Positions 1-12,476 of a stretch of 64,000 bases of DNA are shown here, piece after piece; the first letter of the stretch is position 1, and each line of letters starts with the position of its first letter. The DNA is from SHWB01 sp050246875 (GTDB lineage: Bacteria > Pseudomonadota > Alphaproteobacteria > UBA6615): contig JBFWVF010000005.1 in the NCBI GenBank assembly GCA_050246875.1, positions 186,001 through 250,000 on the forward strand, in the 5' to 3' direction. The notes beneath the pieces were generated by a model. That model was not told the DNA's origin. It saw only the letters and a list, made by a program, of their open reading frames with translations, and did no database searches. The position numbers and the translations under genes were made by a program.

Positions 1-350
1 GGCCATGGCTTCCAGATGTCGAAGACGCGAAACAGGGCGAAGGCGACCGGGTACCAGCGCCAGTCGTAGACCACGGGCAGCAGGGCGATCCACTGGCCGA
101 CGACCTCGTCGACGACCACCTCGCCGGGGTCGGTGATGCCGGTCGTCGCGGCGTGCTGCGTCGCCGCCCAGACGCCGAACGGGAACAGGGAGACGGCGGC
201 GAGTGCCAGCGCCGTCGCGCCCCACTGCGGGCCGCCGAGGCTGGCGACGGTGGCGGCGAGCAGCACCGCGAGCGCCGAGCCCCAGGTGCCCGGCGCCACG
301 GGCAGGCGGCCGACGCCGCCGGCCGTGGCGAGGAGGGCCGCGACGTTCAT
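1..350 (-). CDS. pgpA: Phosphatidylglycerophosphatase A, C-terminus cut by window edge
   Basis: PgpA removes the phosphate from phosphatidylglycerophosphate to make phosphatidylglycerol at the inner membrane. The 116 residues visible carry the family signatures in order: G-G-V-G-R-L-P with A-P-G-T-W-G-S (residues 11-25), D-P-G-E-V-V-V-D-E-V-V-G-Q (74-86) with the acidic D81/E82 pair, and F-D-I-W-K-P-W (110-116). Hydrophobic stretches at about 26-35 and 48-60 fit its membrane nature. The ATG at 350 is the natural start, because the glycine-rich motif normally lies 5-15 residues from the N-terminus. The gene runs off the left end. It is downstream of ispDF on the same strand, separated by a repeat pair. 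Family assignment is secure; only the C-terminal part is unseen. Confidence 0.9.
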   Translation of the reverse strand, partial: MNVAALLATAGGVGRLPVAPGTWGSALAVLLAATVASLGGPQWGATALALAAVSLFPFGVWAATQHAATTGITDPGEVVVDEVVGQWIALLPVVYDWRWYPVAFALFRVFDIWKPW

Positions 351-382
351 GTCCGCGCGAGGCCGTTCATCGACGCCCTCGT

Positions 383-473
383 CCTTCGACAGGCTCAGGA
401 TGAGGGCTACTCACAAAACCGGTCACGTTTGCCGCGATGTTACCCCGCCACCTCATCCTGAGCCTGTCGAAGG
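383..473. repeat. Inverted pair of a 23-nt dispersed repeat (pair 1)
   Basis: Two perfectly complementary 23-nt arms lie at 383-405 (CCTTCGACAGGCTCAGGATG plus AGG) and 451-473, with a 45-nt spacer, between ispDF and pgpA. The same unit recurs in four other intergenic places in this window (near 17.2, 18.9, 40.1 and 50.4 kb). This is an intergenic REP-like palindromic element; on transcription it could form a long stem-loop. No coding function is seen. Confidence 0.85.
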
Positions 474-515
474 ACGAGGTGGCGTGGCGAGGCCTGGCAC
501 CTAGCGCAGGCATAG

Positions 516-1685
516 TCACATCCCCCCCGCCGGCAGGCGCAGCGTCGCCACGGCCTGCGCGGCGATGCCCTCGCGGCGGCCGGTGAAGCCGAGGCCCTCG
601 GTGGTCGTCGCCTTGACGCTGACGCGCTCCACGGCGACACCGAGGATGGCGGCGAGACGGGCGCGCATCGCGGCGCGGTGCGGCGACACCTTGGGCGCCT
701 CGCAGATCAGCGTGACGTCGAGATGCGCGAGGCTGCCGCCGCGCGCCTGCACAAGCTGCATGGCGTGGGCGAGGAAGGCGGCCGAATCGGCGCCGCGCCA
801 GCGCGGGTCCGACGGCGGGAAGTGCTCGCCGATGTCGCCGGCGCCGAGCGCGCCGAGGATGGCGTCGGTCGCCGCGTGCAGGCCGACATCGGCATCCGAG
901 TGGCCGGTCAGCGCGCTGCCGTGCGTCACCTTCACGCCGCACAGCATGACGTGGTCGCCGGGGCCGAACGCGTGCACGTCGAAACCCTGGCCGACGCGCG
1001 TCTCCAGCGCCGCGGCGAGCAGCGCCTCGGCGCGCGCGAGATCGTCGGCGGTGGTGATCTTGAGGTTCGCTTCCTCGCCCGGCACCAGCGCGACGGCGAG
1101 GCCGGCGGCCTCCGCCACGGCGGCGTCGTCGGTCAGCGCGTGTCCCGCCTGCGCGCGATGGGCGGCGAGGATGGCGTCGAAGCGGAAGCCCTGCGGCGTC
1201 TGCGCCCGCCACAGCCCGTCGCGCGCGACAGTCCCGGCGCTGTTGCCGGCGCCGTCGTCGCGCTTGATCGTGTCGACGACCGGCAGGGCGGCGATGGCGG
1301 CGAGGCCGCCATCGAGCGCGCCGATCACGCGGTCGAGCAGCGCGGCCGTGAACAGCGGCCGCACGGCGTCGTGGATCAGCACCCTCGCGGGGCCGTCCGC
1401 CGCCAGCGCCTCCAGCCCGTTGCGCACGGAGTCCTGCCGCGTGGCGCCGCCGATGACCGGCGGCGGCAGGTCGAGGCCGGCCGTCGCCGCGTCCCACAGC
1501 GCCCGGTCGTCGGCATGGATCACCGCCCGCACCGTCGCGACGCGCGGATGCGCCGCGAGCTTCGCCAGCGTGTGCGCGATCACCGCGCGGCCGGCGAGCG
1601 CCCGGTACTGCTTGGGCACTTCGCCCGGCAGGCGCGCGCCACGGCCGGCGGCGACGACGAGCGCGGCTGTATCGGCGGCAGGCAC
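516..1685 (-). CDS. ispDF: Bifunctional IspD/IspF of the MEP isoprenoid pathway
   Basis: A 389-residue fusion of 2-C-methyl-D-erythritol 4-phosphate cytidylyltransferase (IspD, residues 1 to about 228) and 2-C-methyl-D-erythritol 2,4-cyclodiphosphate synthase (IspF, about 230-389). It supplies two non-consecutive steps of cytosolic isoprenoid precursor synthesis. IspD shows the nucleotide-binding A-A-G-R-G-A-R (12-18) with the P-K-Q lysine (K25), and T-P-Q-G-F near 163. IspF shows the metal ligands D-V-H (D236, H238) and G-H-S-D (H262-D264), and ends with T-T-T-E-G-L-G-F. Such fusions are typical of alpha- and epsilonproteobacteria. The start is a GTG at 1685. It is probably co-directional with pgpA but separated from it by a repeat pair. 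All key residues are present. Confidence 0.95.
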   Translation of the reverse strand: MPAADTAALVVAAGRGARLPGEVPKQYRALAGRAVIAHTLAKLAAHPRVATVRAVIHADDRALWDAATAGLDLPPPVIGGATRQDSVRNGLEALAADGPARVLIHDAVRPLFTAALLDRVIGALDGGLAAIAALPVVDTIKRDDGAGNSAGTVARDGLWRAQTPQGFRFDAILAAHRAQAGHALTDDAAVAEAAGLAVALVPGEEANLKITTADDLARAEALLAAALETRVGQGFDVHAFGPGDHVMLCGVKVTHGSALTGHSDADVGLHAATDAILGALGAGDIGEHFPPSDPRWRGADSAAFLAHAMQLVQARGGSLAHLDVTLICEAPKVSPHRAAMRARLAAILGVAVERVSVKATTTEGLGFTGRREGIAAQAVATLRLPAGGM

Positions 1686-1810
1686 GAGGGCGGGCTCCGG
1701 TGTCGGGCGTCACCCTATAGGGCATTTCGGCGGACGGCGGAAACGGGGCCGGGCGGGGCGTGGCGCCCGGCCGGTGGCGGCGGTGGGGCCGGGGGTGCTA
1801 CCTACGGCAC

Positions 1811-2614
1811 ATGACGGCGACGATGCTTCACGGGGTGGCGGCACTGGCGACCTTGCTGCCGGCGGCGCTGCTGCCGCTGCGCGGGGCGCTGGCCGGCCGC
1901 GACGCCGTCTTCTGGCCGCTGGTCGCCGTGGCCGTGGTCGGGCCGGTGGCGTTCGACCTCAGCGTCGCCTGGCACGCCTGGCCGACCGGATTTTCCGCCG
2001 CGCTGTGGATCACCGTCGGTGCCACCGCCGCCGCCTTCGCGCTGCTGGCGATGGTGATGCCGGAGGCGCGGCGGCTGGCGCCGCTGCTGTTTCCCTACCT
2101 TGCCCTGCTCGGCCTCGTCGGCACGATCTGGCTCGCCGCCCCGGCGCGGCCGCTGTCCGGACATGCACCGCCGGCCTGGCTCGCCCTGCACATTGCGACC
2201 TCGGTGGCGACCTACGCTTTCGCCACCCTCTCCGCGGTGGCCGGCCTCGCCGTGACGGTGCAGGAGCGGGCGATCCGCACGCGCCGGCCGTCGCGCCTCG
2301 CCCGTGCCCTGCCGCCCGTCGCCGCCGCCGAACGGCTCGAAGTCGTGCTTCTCTGGCTGGCCGGCGGGGTGCTGCTGGCCGGCCTCGTCAGCGGAATCGC
2401 CACGCTCTGGCTCGCCGAGCACCGCCTGCTGACGGTCGACCACAAGACGGTGCTGTCCGTCGCCGCGCTGGCCGTGATCGGCGGCCTGCTGGCGGCGCGC
2501 CGCGTCTCCGGCCTGCGCGGGCGGCGGGCGGCGCGCCTCGTCCTGCTGGCCTTCCTGCTGCTCACGCTGGCCTTTCCCGGGGTCAAGTTCGTCACCGACG
2601 TGGTGATGGGCTGA
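1811..2614 (+). CDS. CcsA/YpjD-type cytochrome c assembly-like inner membrane protein
   Basis: A 267-residue integral membrane protein with about eight hydrophobic helices. It carries the conserved pattern of the cytochrome c assembly (CcmC/CcsA) superfamily in its YpjD branch: L-H-I-A-T-S-V-A-T-Y-A in the middle, and D-H-K-T-V-L-S-V-A near the C-terminus. In that branch the histidines resemble heme ligands, but the precise role is not established. The ATG at 1811 is preferred over an upstream GTG-type start because the first helix begins right after it. It sits on the plus strand, divergent from ispDF and upstream of dusB. In E. coli the relative ypjD sits beside ffh; here the neighbours give no functional hint. 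Family assignment is good, function uncertain. Confidence 0.75.
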   Translation: MTATMLHGVAALATLLPAALLPLRGALAGRDAVFWPLVAVAVVGPVAFDLSVAWHAWPTGFSAALWITVGATAAAFALLAMVMPEARRLAPLLFPYLALLGLVGTIWLAAPARPLSGHAPPAWLALHIATSVATYAFATLSAVAGLAVTVQERAIRTRRPSRLARALPPVAAAERLEVVLLWLAGGVLLAGLVSGIATLWLAEHRLLTVDHKTVLSVAALAVIGGLLAARRVSGLRGRRAARLVLLAFLLLTLAFPGVKFVTDVVMG

Positions 2615-2635
2615 GGCACGGCCGAATCGCCACTG

Positions 2636-2663
2636 TTGACAGCCGCGCCGGCGTGTCTAGTAT
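2636..2663 (+). promoter_or_regulatory. Predicted sigma70-type promoter for dusB-ntrBC
   Basis: TTGACA at 2636-2641 is a perfect -35 hexamer, followed after 16 nt by TAGTAT (2658-2663) as a -10. It lies about 50 nt upstream of the dusB ATG, in the only gap between ypjD and dusB. The A/T-rich stretch after it stands out from the GC-rich surroundings. Not verified experimentally. Confidence 0.55.
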
Positions 2664-2713
2664 CTGCACAATTCGTGGTCAGTTTTTTTGGCCGCCCAAA
2701 ATTTAGGCAGAGA

Positions 2714-3700
2714 ATGGCGCTGACGATCGGTCCGCTGGTTCTCGGCAACCCTGTCCTGCTCGCGCCGATGTCGGGCGTGACGGATCTGCCGTTCCGTCGC
2801 ATCGCCCGCCGGAAGGGCGCGGGCCTTGCCTATTCCGAGATGATCGCCTCGGCCGAGATGGTGCGGGAAACCAAGGCATCGCTGCGGCGTGCCCGCTCCA
2901 GCGCCGATGCCGGGCCGATGGCCGTGCAGCTTGCCGGCACCGAGCCCGAGGTCATGGCCGAGGCGGCGAAGCTGGCCGAGGGCATGGGGGCGGCGCTCGT
3001 CGACATCAATTTTGGCTGTCCGGCGAAGAAGGTCGTCAAGCGGGCGGCCGGCTCGGCGCTGATGCGCGAGGAGGGGCTTGCAGCCGCCATCGTCGGCGCC
3101 GTCGTGCGTGCCGTCGCCTGTCCGGTCACCGTAAAGATGCGGACCGGCTGGGACGACGAGGCCCGCAACGCGCCGCGGCTGGCGCGGATGGCCGAGGCGG
3201 AGGGCGCGCGGCTGGTCACCGTCCACGGCCGCACGCGCTGCCAGTTCTACAGCGGCCGGGCCGACTGGGGTTTCATCGCGGAGGTGAAGGCGGCGGTCGG
3301 CCTGCCGGTCGTCGCCAACGGCGACATCGCCACCGCCGCCGATGCGCGCGCCTGTCTCGCCGCGTCCGGCGCCGACGGGGTGATGATAGGTCGCGCGGCG
3401 CAGGGCCGGCCGTGGCTGCCGGGCGACATCGCCCGCGCCCTGGCCGACGGCGGCGAGGTGACGGAGCCCGACGCCGCCGCCCGCTGGGCCGTGGCGCGCG
3501 AGCATCTCGAGGCCCTGCTCGGCCATTACGGCGCCGAGCGCGGCCTGCGCATCGCCCGCAAGCATCTCGGCTGGTACGCCCAGGGTCTGCCGGGCGCCGC
3601 CGCCTTCCGCAATGCCGTGAACAACGCCACGGAGCCAACCGTGGTCATCGGGGAGATCCGCCGGTTCTTTGCACCCGCAGGGGAACGGATGGCGGCCTGA
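2714..3700 (+). CDS. dusB: tRNA-dihydrouridine synthase B
   Basis: FMN- and NADPH-dependent enzyme that reduces specific uridines of tRNA to dihydrouridine in the cytosol. The 328 residues show the FMN-binding A-P-M-S-G-V-T-D (17-24), the catalytic cysteine in N-F-G-C-P (C102), K-M-R-T-G-W (141-146), V-H-G-R-T (170-174), N-G-D-I (202-205) and I-G-R-A-A-Q-G-R-P-W (225-234). ATG 2714 is chosen over an upstream start at 2636 because an AGGCAG ribosome site precedes it and the family begins here. Its stop at 3698-3700 is one base from the ntrB start, so dusB and ntrBC form one operon. This dusB(nifR3)-ntrB-ntrC order is classic in alphaproteobacteria. Confidence 0.95.
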   Translation: MALTIGPLVLGNPVLLAPMSGVTDLPFRRIARRKGAGLAYSEMIASAEMVRETKASLRRARSSADAGPMAVQLAGTEPEVMAEAAKLAEGMGAALVDINFGCPAKKVVKRAAGSALMREEGLAAAIVGAVVRAVACPVTVKMRTGWDDEARNAPRLARMAEAEGARLVTVHGRTRCQFYSGRADWGFIAEVKAAVGLPVVANGDIATAADARACLAASGADGVMIGRAAQGRPWLPGDIARALADGGEVTEPDAAARWAVAREHLEALLGHYGAERGLRIARKHLGWYAQGLPGAAAFRNAVNNATEPTVVIGEIRRFFAPAGERMAA

Positions 3701-3701
3701 C

Positions 3702-4816
3702 ATGGCTAACCCATTGAAACTACGGCGGCGTCGAGCCGTCGTCATCGACCCGACATCGGTCATCAACTCGCTCGCCGACGCGGTCGCGGTCATCGCCCCG
3801 GACGACACGATCGCCTGGGTCAACCACGCCGCCGAGCAGCTGTTCGGCGCCGGCGCCAGCATGCTGACCGGCCAAAACCTCGACGCGCTGGTGCCGTCCG
3901 ACAGCCCGCTGTTCAGCCTGCTGACGCAGGTCCGGCGCGACGGGGTCAGCATCTCGGAGTCCGGCGTGCGCCTCGACAATCCGCGCATCGGCGCGCGCGA
4001 GGTGAACATCCGTGCGGCACCCCTGCTCGACGAGCCGGGCGCGGTGGTGGCGACCTTCCACGACGGCTCGCTCGCGCAGCACCTCGACCGCCAGCTCACC
4101 CATCGCAACGCCGCGCGTTCGGTCACGGCGATGGCGGCGATGCTGGCGCACGAGATCAAGAACCCGCTGTCCGGCATCCGCGGCGCGGCGCAGTTGCTGG
4201 AGCACAATGCCGACGACGACGAGCGCGAACTGACCCGCCTCATCACCGAGGAGGCCGACCGCATCGTCGCGCTGGTCAACCGCATGGAGGTCTTCGCCGA
4301 CGACCGGCCGCCCGAGCGGACGGCCGTGAACATCCACGAGGTGCTCGACCACGTGCGCAAGCTGGCGCGCACGGGTTTCGCCAGACATGTAAAATTTTCA
4401 GATAGTTACGATCCGTCCTTGCCGCCGGTCTGGGGCAACCGCGACCAGCTTGTGCAGGTCTTCCTCAACCTGCTGAAGAACGCCGCCGAGGCGGTGCCGG
4501 CCGAGGGTGGCGAGATCACTCTGCTCACCAGCTTCCGCCACGGCCTGCGGCTCGCCGTGCCCGGCAGCGGCACGCGCGTCGACCTGCCGCTGCTGGTCGG
4601 CGTGCGCGACAACGGACCCGGCATCCCGGAGGACTTGCGCCCGCACCTGTTCGATCCGTTCGTGACGACCAAGCCGAACGGTTCCGGCCTCGGTCTTGCA
4701 TTGGTGGCGAAGATCGTCGGCGACCACGGGGGAGTCGTCGACATCGAGAGCCAACCCCGGCGCACGGAATTCCGCGTCATGCTGCCCAAACATCCGAATG
4801 CCGGCGAGGAGGTCCG

Positions 4817-4820
<4 letters not shown>
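3702..4820 (+). CDS. ntrB: Nitrogen regulation sensor kinase NtrB (GlnL)
   Basis: Cytosolic histidine kinase/phosphatase that senses nitrogen status through PII and phosphorylates NtrC. Its 372 residues hold an N-terminal PAS domain (about 12-125), the H-box A-H-E-I-K-N-P-L-S-G with H150, the N-box N-L-L-K-N (N260), the G1 box D-N-G-P-G-I-P (303-309) and the G2 box G-S-G-L-G-L-A (327-333). No membrane helices are seen, as expected. ATG 3702 follows the dusB stop by one base and its own stop overlaps the ntrC start by 4 nt, so translation is probably coupled. All catalytic motifs are intact. Confidence 0.95.
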
Positions 4821-6265
<1,445 letters not shown>

Positions 6266-6342
6266 CGGCGCCGTCGGGCCGCGGGTGCGGCGGGGACGGT
6301 CGACCCGTACCGGGCGCCCTTGCGAGCAGCAGGCCGACCGAG

Positions 6343-8592
6343 TTGAGCGACACCACATCCGCCGTTCCGAACGCGGCCGTCGCCCGCTGGCGTCAATGGC
6401 CGGTCGTCCGCCGCCTGACGCTGGCGGTCGCCGTCATTGCCGTGCTGGCCGGCGCGGCGACGTTCCTCGTCCTCACCGGCACCGCCGGCTTCGGCATCAA
6501 CCAGGACACGCTGCTGGTCCTGCTGGTCGTCGACGTGGCCGTGGTGCTCTGCCTCGGCGCGCTCGTCGGCTATGCGATCGTGACGCTGTGGGCCGAGCGC
6601 CGGGCCGGCGCGGTCGGTGCCCGGCTGCATGTCCGCCTCGTCGCCCTGTTCAGCGTCGTCGCCGTGGTGCCCGCCATCATCGTCGCGGTGATGGCGGCGC
6701 TGTTCTTCAATTTCGAGGTCAAGACCTGGTTCAACGAGCGGGTGCGGACCGCCGTCGACAACTCCGTCGCCGTCGCCGAGGGCTACCTGCGCGAGCATAA
6801 GCAGGTCATCGCCGGCGACGCCGTCGCCATGGCCAACGACCTCTACCGCATCTGGCCGGCCATCCTGTCGTCGAGCGGCACGGCCGAGCGGGCGGTCGAC
6901 GCCCAGGCCGCCATGCGCTCGCTGTCGGAGGCGGTGGTCTTCGACTCGACGGGCCGGGTGCTCGCGCGCACCGGCCTCGCCCTCGAAAGCGAGCCGCCGC
7001 CGGCCTGGGCGCTGGAGCGCGCGAGCGGCGGCGAACTGGTCATCCTGACCGGCAGCAACGACGACCGCGTGCGCGCCCTTGTCGGCCTCAACACGGTGCC
7101 GCGGGCCTTCCTCTACGTCACCCGCTTCATCGACCCGACGGTGCTGCGCCACCTCGAACGCACGCGCCAGGCGGCGACGGAATACAATCGCCTCGAGGAA
7201 CTGCGCGGCGACCTGCAGGCGACGATGGCCGGCATCTTCGTCGCCTTCGCCCTGCTGCTGCTGTTCGCCGCGATCTCGGTCGGCCTCGCCCTCGCCAACC
7301 GTCTGGCGCGGCCGATCGCGCGCCTCATCGCGGCGGCGGAGCAGGTGCGCGCCGGCGACCTCGACGCCCGCGTGACGCCGTCGGGCGACGAGCCGGAGCT
7401 CGGCTCGCTGATGCGCTCGTTCAACCGCATGACCGAGCAGCTTTCGCAGCAGCACCGCGAACTGACCGACGCCAACCGGCAGCTCGAGGATCGCCGGCGC
7501 TTCACCGAAACCGTGCTGGCCGGCGTCTCGGCCGGCGTGCTGGGCCTCGATGCCGAGGGCCGCGTGACGCTGCCCAACCGCTCGGCGGCGACGCTGCTGG
7601 GGCTCGGCCGCGGCGAACTGGCCGGCCGGCCGCTCGGCGAGGCGGTGCCGGAAATGTCCGGTCTGGTCGAGGCGGCGCGCCAGCGCCCCGACCGCCGCGT
7701 CGAGGACCAGGTGACCGTGCGCCGCGATGGCGAGGCCCGCACCCTGCTGGTCCGCATCGTCGCCGAGCGTGGCGAGGACGAGGCCGCGCCCGGCTATGTC
7801 GTGACGTTCGACGACATCACCGAGCTCGAGGCGGCGCAGCGCAAGGCGGCGTGGGCCGACGTCGCGCGCCGCATCGCCCACGAGATCAGGAACCCGCTGA
7901 CCCCCATCCAGCTCTCGGCCGAGCGCCTGAAGCGCAAGTACGCCGGTGAGGTGACGAGCGACCGGACGGTGTTCGAGCAGTACACCGACACCATCGTGCG
8001 CCAGGTCGGCGACATCCGCCGCATGGTCGACGAGTTCTCCGCCTTCGCCCGCATGCCGCAGCCCGAGCCGGCGCTGGTCGACCTGCGCACGCTGGCGCGC
8101 GACGGCGTCTTCGTGCAGCGCACGGCGCACCCCGAGGTGCGCTTCGAGTTGCGCCTGCCGGACGCGCCGGTGACGTGCCGGTGCGATGCCCGGCTGGTCG
8201 CGCAGGCGATCACCAACCTGCTGCAGAATGCCGTCGAGGCGATCGAGGGCCGCGAGGGCGATGTGCCGCCCGGCGAGATCGTGGTTGCCCTGGAGCCCGG
8301 CGACGAGACGGTCGCGCTGTCCATCGAGGACAACGGCCGTGGCCTGCCGGTGGCCGAGCGGGCGCGGCTGACCGAGCCCTACGTGACGACGCGCGCCAAG
8401 GGGACGGGGCTCGGCCTCGCCATCGTCAAGAAAATCGTGGAGGACCACGGCGGCCGTCTGATACTGGAGGATCGCGGTGCGGGGGCCGCTACGGCAGCGG
8501 GAGCGGCGGGCGCACGCGTTGTGCTGACGTTCCCGATGCCGGCGACCGGTGAGTCGGCGTCGTCCGCGGCAGCGCGGCCGGCGGCCGAGTAA
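6343..8592 (+). CDS. ntrY: Membrane-bound nitrogen/redox sensor kinase NtrY
   Basis: Partner kinase of NtrX, with a role in nitrogen and redox/oxygen responses in alphaproteobacteria. The 749 residues begin with three hydrophobic segments (about 24-44, 57-80 and 100-123), a periplasmic sensor stretch, a fourth membrane segment near 300-322, a HAMP linker (about 323-375), a PAS domain (about 385-490), the H-box A-H-E-I-R-N-P-L (H513), and a C-terminal ATPase domain with E-D-N-G-R-G-L-P and G-T-G-L-G-L-A-I. The TTG at 6343 is the only start that keeps the short cytosolic N-terminus. A 77-nt gap follows ntrC. The C-terminal tail is rich in Ala and Gly. Confidence 0.92.
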   Translation: MSDTTSAVPNAAVARWRQWPVVRRLTLAVAVIAVLAGAATFLVLTGTAGFGINQDTLLVLLVVDVAVVLCLGALVGYAIVTLWAERRAGAVGARLHVRLVALFSVVAVVPAIIVAVMAALFFNFEVKTWFNERVRTAVDNSVAVAEGYLREHKQVIAGDAVAMANDLYRIWPAILSSSGTAERAVDAQAAMRSLSEAVVFDSTGRVLARTGLALESEPPPAWALERASGGELVILTGSNDDRVRALVGLNTVPRAFLYVTRFIDPTVLRHLERTRQAATEYNRLEELRGDLQATMAGIFVAFALLLLFAAISVGLALANRLARPIARLIAAAEQVRAGDLDARVTPSGDEPELGSLMRSFNRMTEQLSQQHRELTDANRQLEDRRRFTETVLAGVSAGVLGLDAEGRVTLPNRSAATLLGLGRGELAGRPLGEAVPEMSGLVEAARQRPDRRVEDQVTVRRDGEARTLLVRIVAERGEDEAAPGYVVTFDDITELEAAQRKAAWADVARRIAHEIRNPLTPIQLSAERLKRKYAGEVTSDRTVFEQYTDTIVRQVGDIRRMVDEFSAFARMPQPEPALVDLRTLARDGVFVQRTAHPEVRFELRLPDAPVTCRCDARLVAQAITNLLQNAVEAIEGREGDVPPGEIVVALEPGDETVALSIEDNGRGLPVAERARLTEPYVTTRAKGTGLGLAIVKKIVEDHGGRLILEDRGAGAATAAGAAGARVVLTFPMPATGESASSAAARPAAE

Positions 8593-8609
8593 CGCGGAAC
8601 GACCCGATT

Positions 8610-10054
<1,445 letters not shown>

Positions 10055-10058
<4 letters not shown>

Positions 10059-11431
10059 AGGCCATCATCTGCGGCGCCGGCCAGGTCGGCTCCAACATCG
10101 CGCGCGAACTGGCCGCCGAGCGCGTCGACGTCACCGTCATCGACCAGCGCCCCGATCTCATCCACCGCCTGTCCGACAGCGCCGACGTGACGGCGATGGT
10201 CGGCCACGCCGCGCATCCCGACGTGCTGGAGCGGGCGGGGGCGGCCGACGCCGACATGATCATCGCGGTGACCTACACCGACGAAGTCAACATGGTGGCG
10301 TGCCAGGTCGCGCACTCGCTGTTCAACGTGCCGACCAAGATCGCGCGCATCCGCGCGCAGTCCTACCGCGAGCAGCACTGGTCGTCGCTGTTCAGCCGCG
10401 ACCACCTGCCCATCGACATGATCATCTCGCCGGAGGTCGAGGTCGCCCGCGCCATCGCGCGCAGCTTCACCGTGCCCGGCGCCTTCGACATGATCCCACT
10501 TGCCGACGGTCGCCTGCGGCTGATCGGCGTGCGCTGCCCCGACGACTGCCCGATCGTCGACACGCCGCTGCGCCAGCTCACCACGCTGTTTCCCGACATG
10601 CGCATCGCCGTCGTCGGCATCGTGCGCAACGGCAAGTCGATCGTGCCGTCGGGCGACGACGAGATGCTGGCGCGCGACGACGTCTATTTCGTCGTCGACA
10701 GCGAGCATGTCGGCCGCGCCATGGCGGCGTTCGGCCACGAAGAGCCCGAGGCGCGCCGCGTCGTCATCATCGGCGGCGGCAACATCGGCCGCTTCCTCGC
10801 CGCCGACATCGAGGCCGAATTCGCCGCCATGTCGGCGAAGATTATCGAGATCGACAAGGCCCAGGCCGCCACCGCCGCGCAGGCGCTCGGCCGCACCGTC
10901 GTCATCAACGGCGACGCCCTCGACCCCGAGATCCTCACCGAGGCGAGCATCGCCAGCACCGAGGTCGTCGTCGCCGTCACCAACGACGACGAGGTCAACA
11001 TCCTCGCCTCGCTGCTGGCCAAGCGGCACGGCGCCGCGCGCGCGGTCACGCTGGTCAACACGACGACCTACACGCCGATGCTGTCGACCCTCGGCATCGA
11101 CGTCGTCGTCAACCCGCGCTCGATCACCGTCTCGACGATCCTGCAGCACATTCGGCGCGGCCGCATCCGCTCCGTGCATACGCTGGGCGACAATTTCGGC
11201 GAGCTGATCGAGGCCGAGGCTTTGGCCACGTCGAGCCTCGTCGGCAAGGCGCTCGGCGACGCCAAGCTGCCCGCCGGCGTCATCGTCGCCGCCATCGTGC
11301 GCGACGACGCGGTGCAGATGGCGACGCGCGAAACGGTGATCGAGGTCGGCGACCGGGTGGTGCTGTTCGCCACCAAGGATGCGATCCGCAAGATCGAGAA
11401 GATGTTCGCCGTACGCCTGGAGTTCTTCTAG
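10055..11431 (+). CDS. trkA: Trk system potassium uptake regulatory subunit TrkA
   Basis: Peripheral NAD(H)-binding gating subunit of the TrkH/TrkG potassium channel. The 458 residues hold two tandem RCK units: the first Rossmann motif G-A-G-Q-V-G-S at 7-13, then a TrkA-C region, and a second G-G-G-N-I-G-R near 240 with another TrkA-C at the end. ATG 10055 overlaps the ntrX stop by 4 nt. Location directly after ntrX is a conserved alphaproteobacterial arrangement. The membrane channel subunit itself is not in this window. Confidence 0.93.
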
Positions 11432-11433
11432 CC

Positions 11434-12348
11434 GTGCCGGCGCCGCTCCTGTCCCGCGTCGCCTGGGTCGACGGTCGCTATGTCGGGCATGCCGACGCCT
11501 ATGCCGTGCATGTCGAGGATCGCGGCTACCAGTTCGCCGACGGTGTCTACGAGGTCATCCACGTCGAGGACGGAAGGCTGGTCGACGAGGGGCCGCACCT
11601 CGACCGCCTCGATCGGTCGCTCGGCGAACTGGCCATCCCGGCGCCGATGGCGCGGCGGCCGCTGCAGCGCGTGCTGCGCGAGGTGGCGCGGCGCAACGGC
11701 GTCGCGCACGGGCTGGTCTACCTGCAGGTGACGCGCGGCATCGCCCGCCGCCGCCACGCCTTTCCGGCCGATGCAAGGCCGGTGATGGTGGTGACGGCGC
11801 GCAGCGAGCCGGGGCCCGAGCCGTCGCTGCTGGAGGAGGGCGTGGCCGTGGTCACGCTGCCCGATCAGCGCTGGGCGCGCTGCGACATCAAGTCCGTCGC
11901 CCTGCTGGCAAACGTCCTCGCCAAGCAGGCCGCCGCTGCCGCCGGGGCGGCCGAGGCCTGGCTGGTCGACCGCGACGGGATGGTCACCGAAGGCGGCTCG
12001 TCGAACGCCTGGATCGTCACCACGGACGGGCGGCTCGTCACCCGGCCGGCCGATAACGCCATCCTCGACGGCATCACCCGTCGCACCCTGCTGGCGCTCG
12101 CCGCGGGGCAGGGGCTGACGGTGGACCTGCGCGGCTTTTCCCCGGAAGAGGCGCGGGGCGCGCGCGAAGCGTTCTTTTCCAATTCGTCGAGCTGGGTGAT
12201 GCCGGTGACCCGCATCGATGACGCCGTCGTCGCCAATGGGCGCGCCGGCAGCCTGTCGCGGGCCCTCAACGCCGCCTATCTGGAGCGGCTGGGCGGTCTG
12301 CCCCGCATGGCAGCGGGACTGCCGCCCGTAGCCGGTGGGACGCGTTGA
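11434..12348 (+). CDS. dat: D-amino-acid aminotransferase (fold type IV PLP enzyme)
   Basis: Transfers amino groups between D-amino acids and 2-oxo acids, supplying D-Ala/D-Glu for peptidoglycan. The 304 residues match the class IV aminotransferase fold: early F-A-D-G-V-Y-E-V, L-Q-V-T-R-G near 100, the PLP lysine in C-D-I-K-S (K153), the conserved E-G-G-S-S-N-A-W cofactor strand near 187, and the D-G-I-T-R-R segment. Branched-chain aminotransferase and aminodeoxychorismate lyase share the fold, but the T-R-G-x-x-x-R-x-H-x-F-P pattern favours D-amino-acid aminotransferase. GTG 11434 lies 2 nt after the trkA stop. This position between trkA and hfq is common in Rhodospirillales. Confidence 0.85.
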   Translation: MPAPLLSRVAWVDGRYVGHADAYAVHVEDRGYQFADGVYEVIHVEDGRLVDEGPHLDRLDRSLGELAIPAPMARRPLQRVLREVARRNGVAHGLVYLQVTRGIARRRHAFPADARPVMVVTARSEPGPEPSLLEEGVAVVTLPDQRWARCDIKSVALLANVLAKQAAAAAGAAEAWLVDRDGMVTEGGSSNAWIVTTDGRLVTRPADNAILDGITRRTLLALAAGQGLTVDLRGFSPEEARGAREAFFSNSSSWVMPVTRIDDAVVANGRAGSLSRALNAAYLERLGGLPRMAAGLPPVAGGTR

Positions 12349-12476
12349 ACAATATGCTGGTATTTCAGCCGGCAGTCCCTATCCTAGAACCAACAAGAAC
12401 GAAGAGGGCCGGGAGTTGACGTCGCTTCGCGCGGGGGCGCGCGTCTGGTCGACAACAAAAGCAACAGAGGTCGATT

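Noticed and set aside
565..2706. A 713-codon open frame on the plus strand over ispDF and ypjD
   Set aside because: It is the antisense or alternate-frame shadow typical of 70% GC DNA. No conserved protein motif is present, while IspDF and YpjD motifs are clear.
12349..12476. TTGACG near 12417 as hfq promoter
   Set aside because: No fitting -10 hexamer at 16-18 nt; the leader is GC-rich and gives no convincing alternative.
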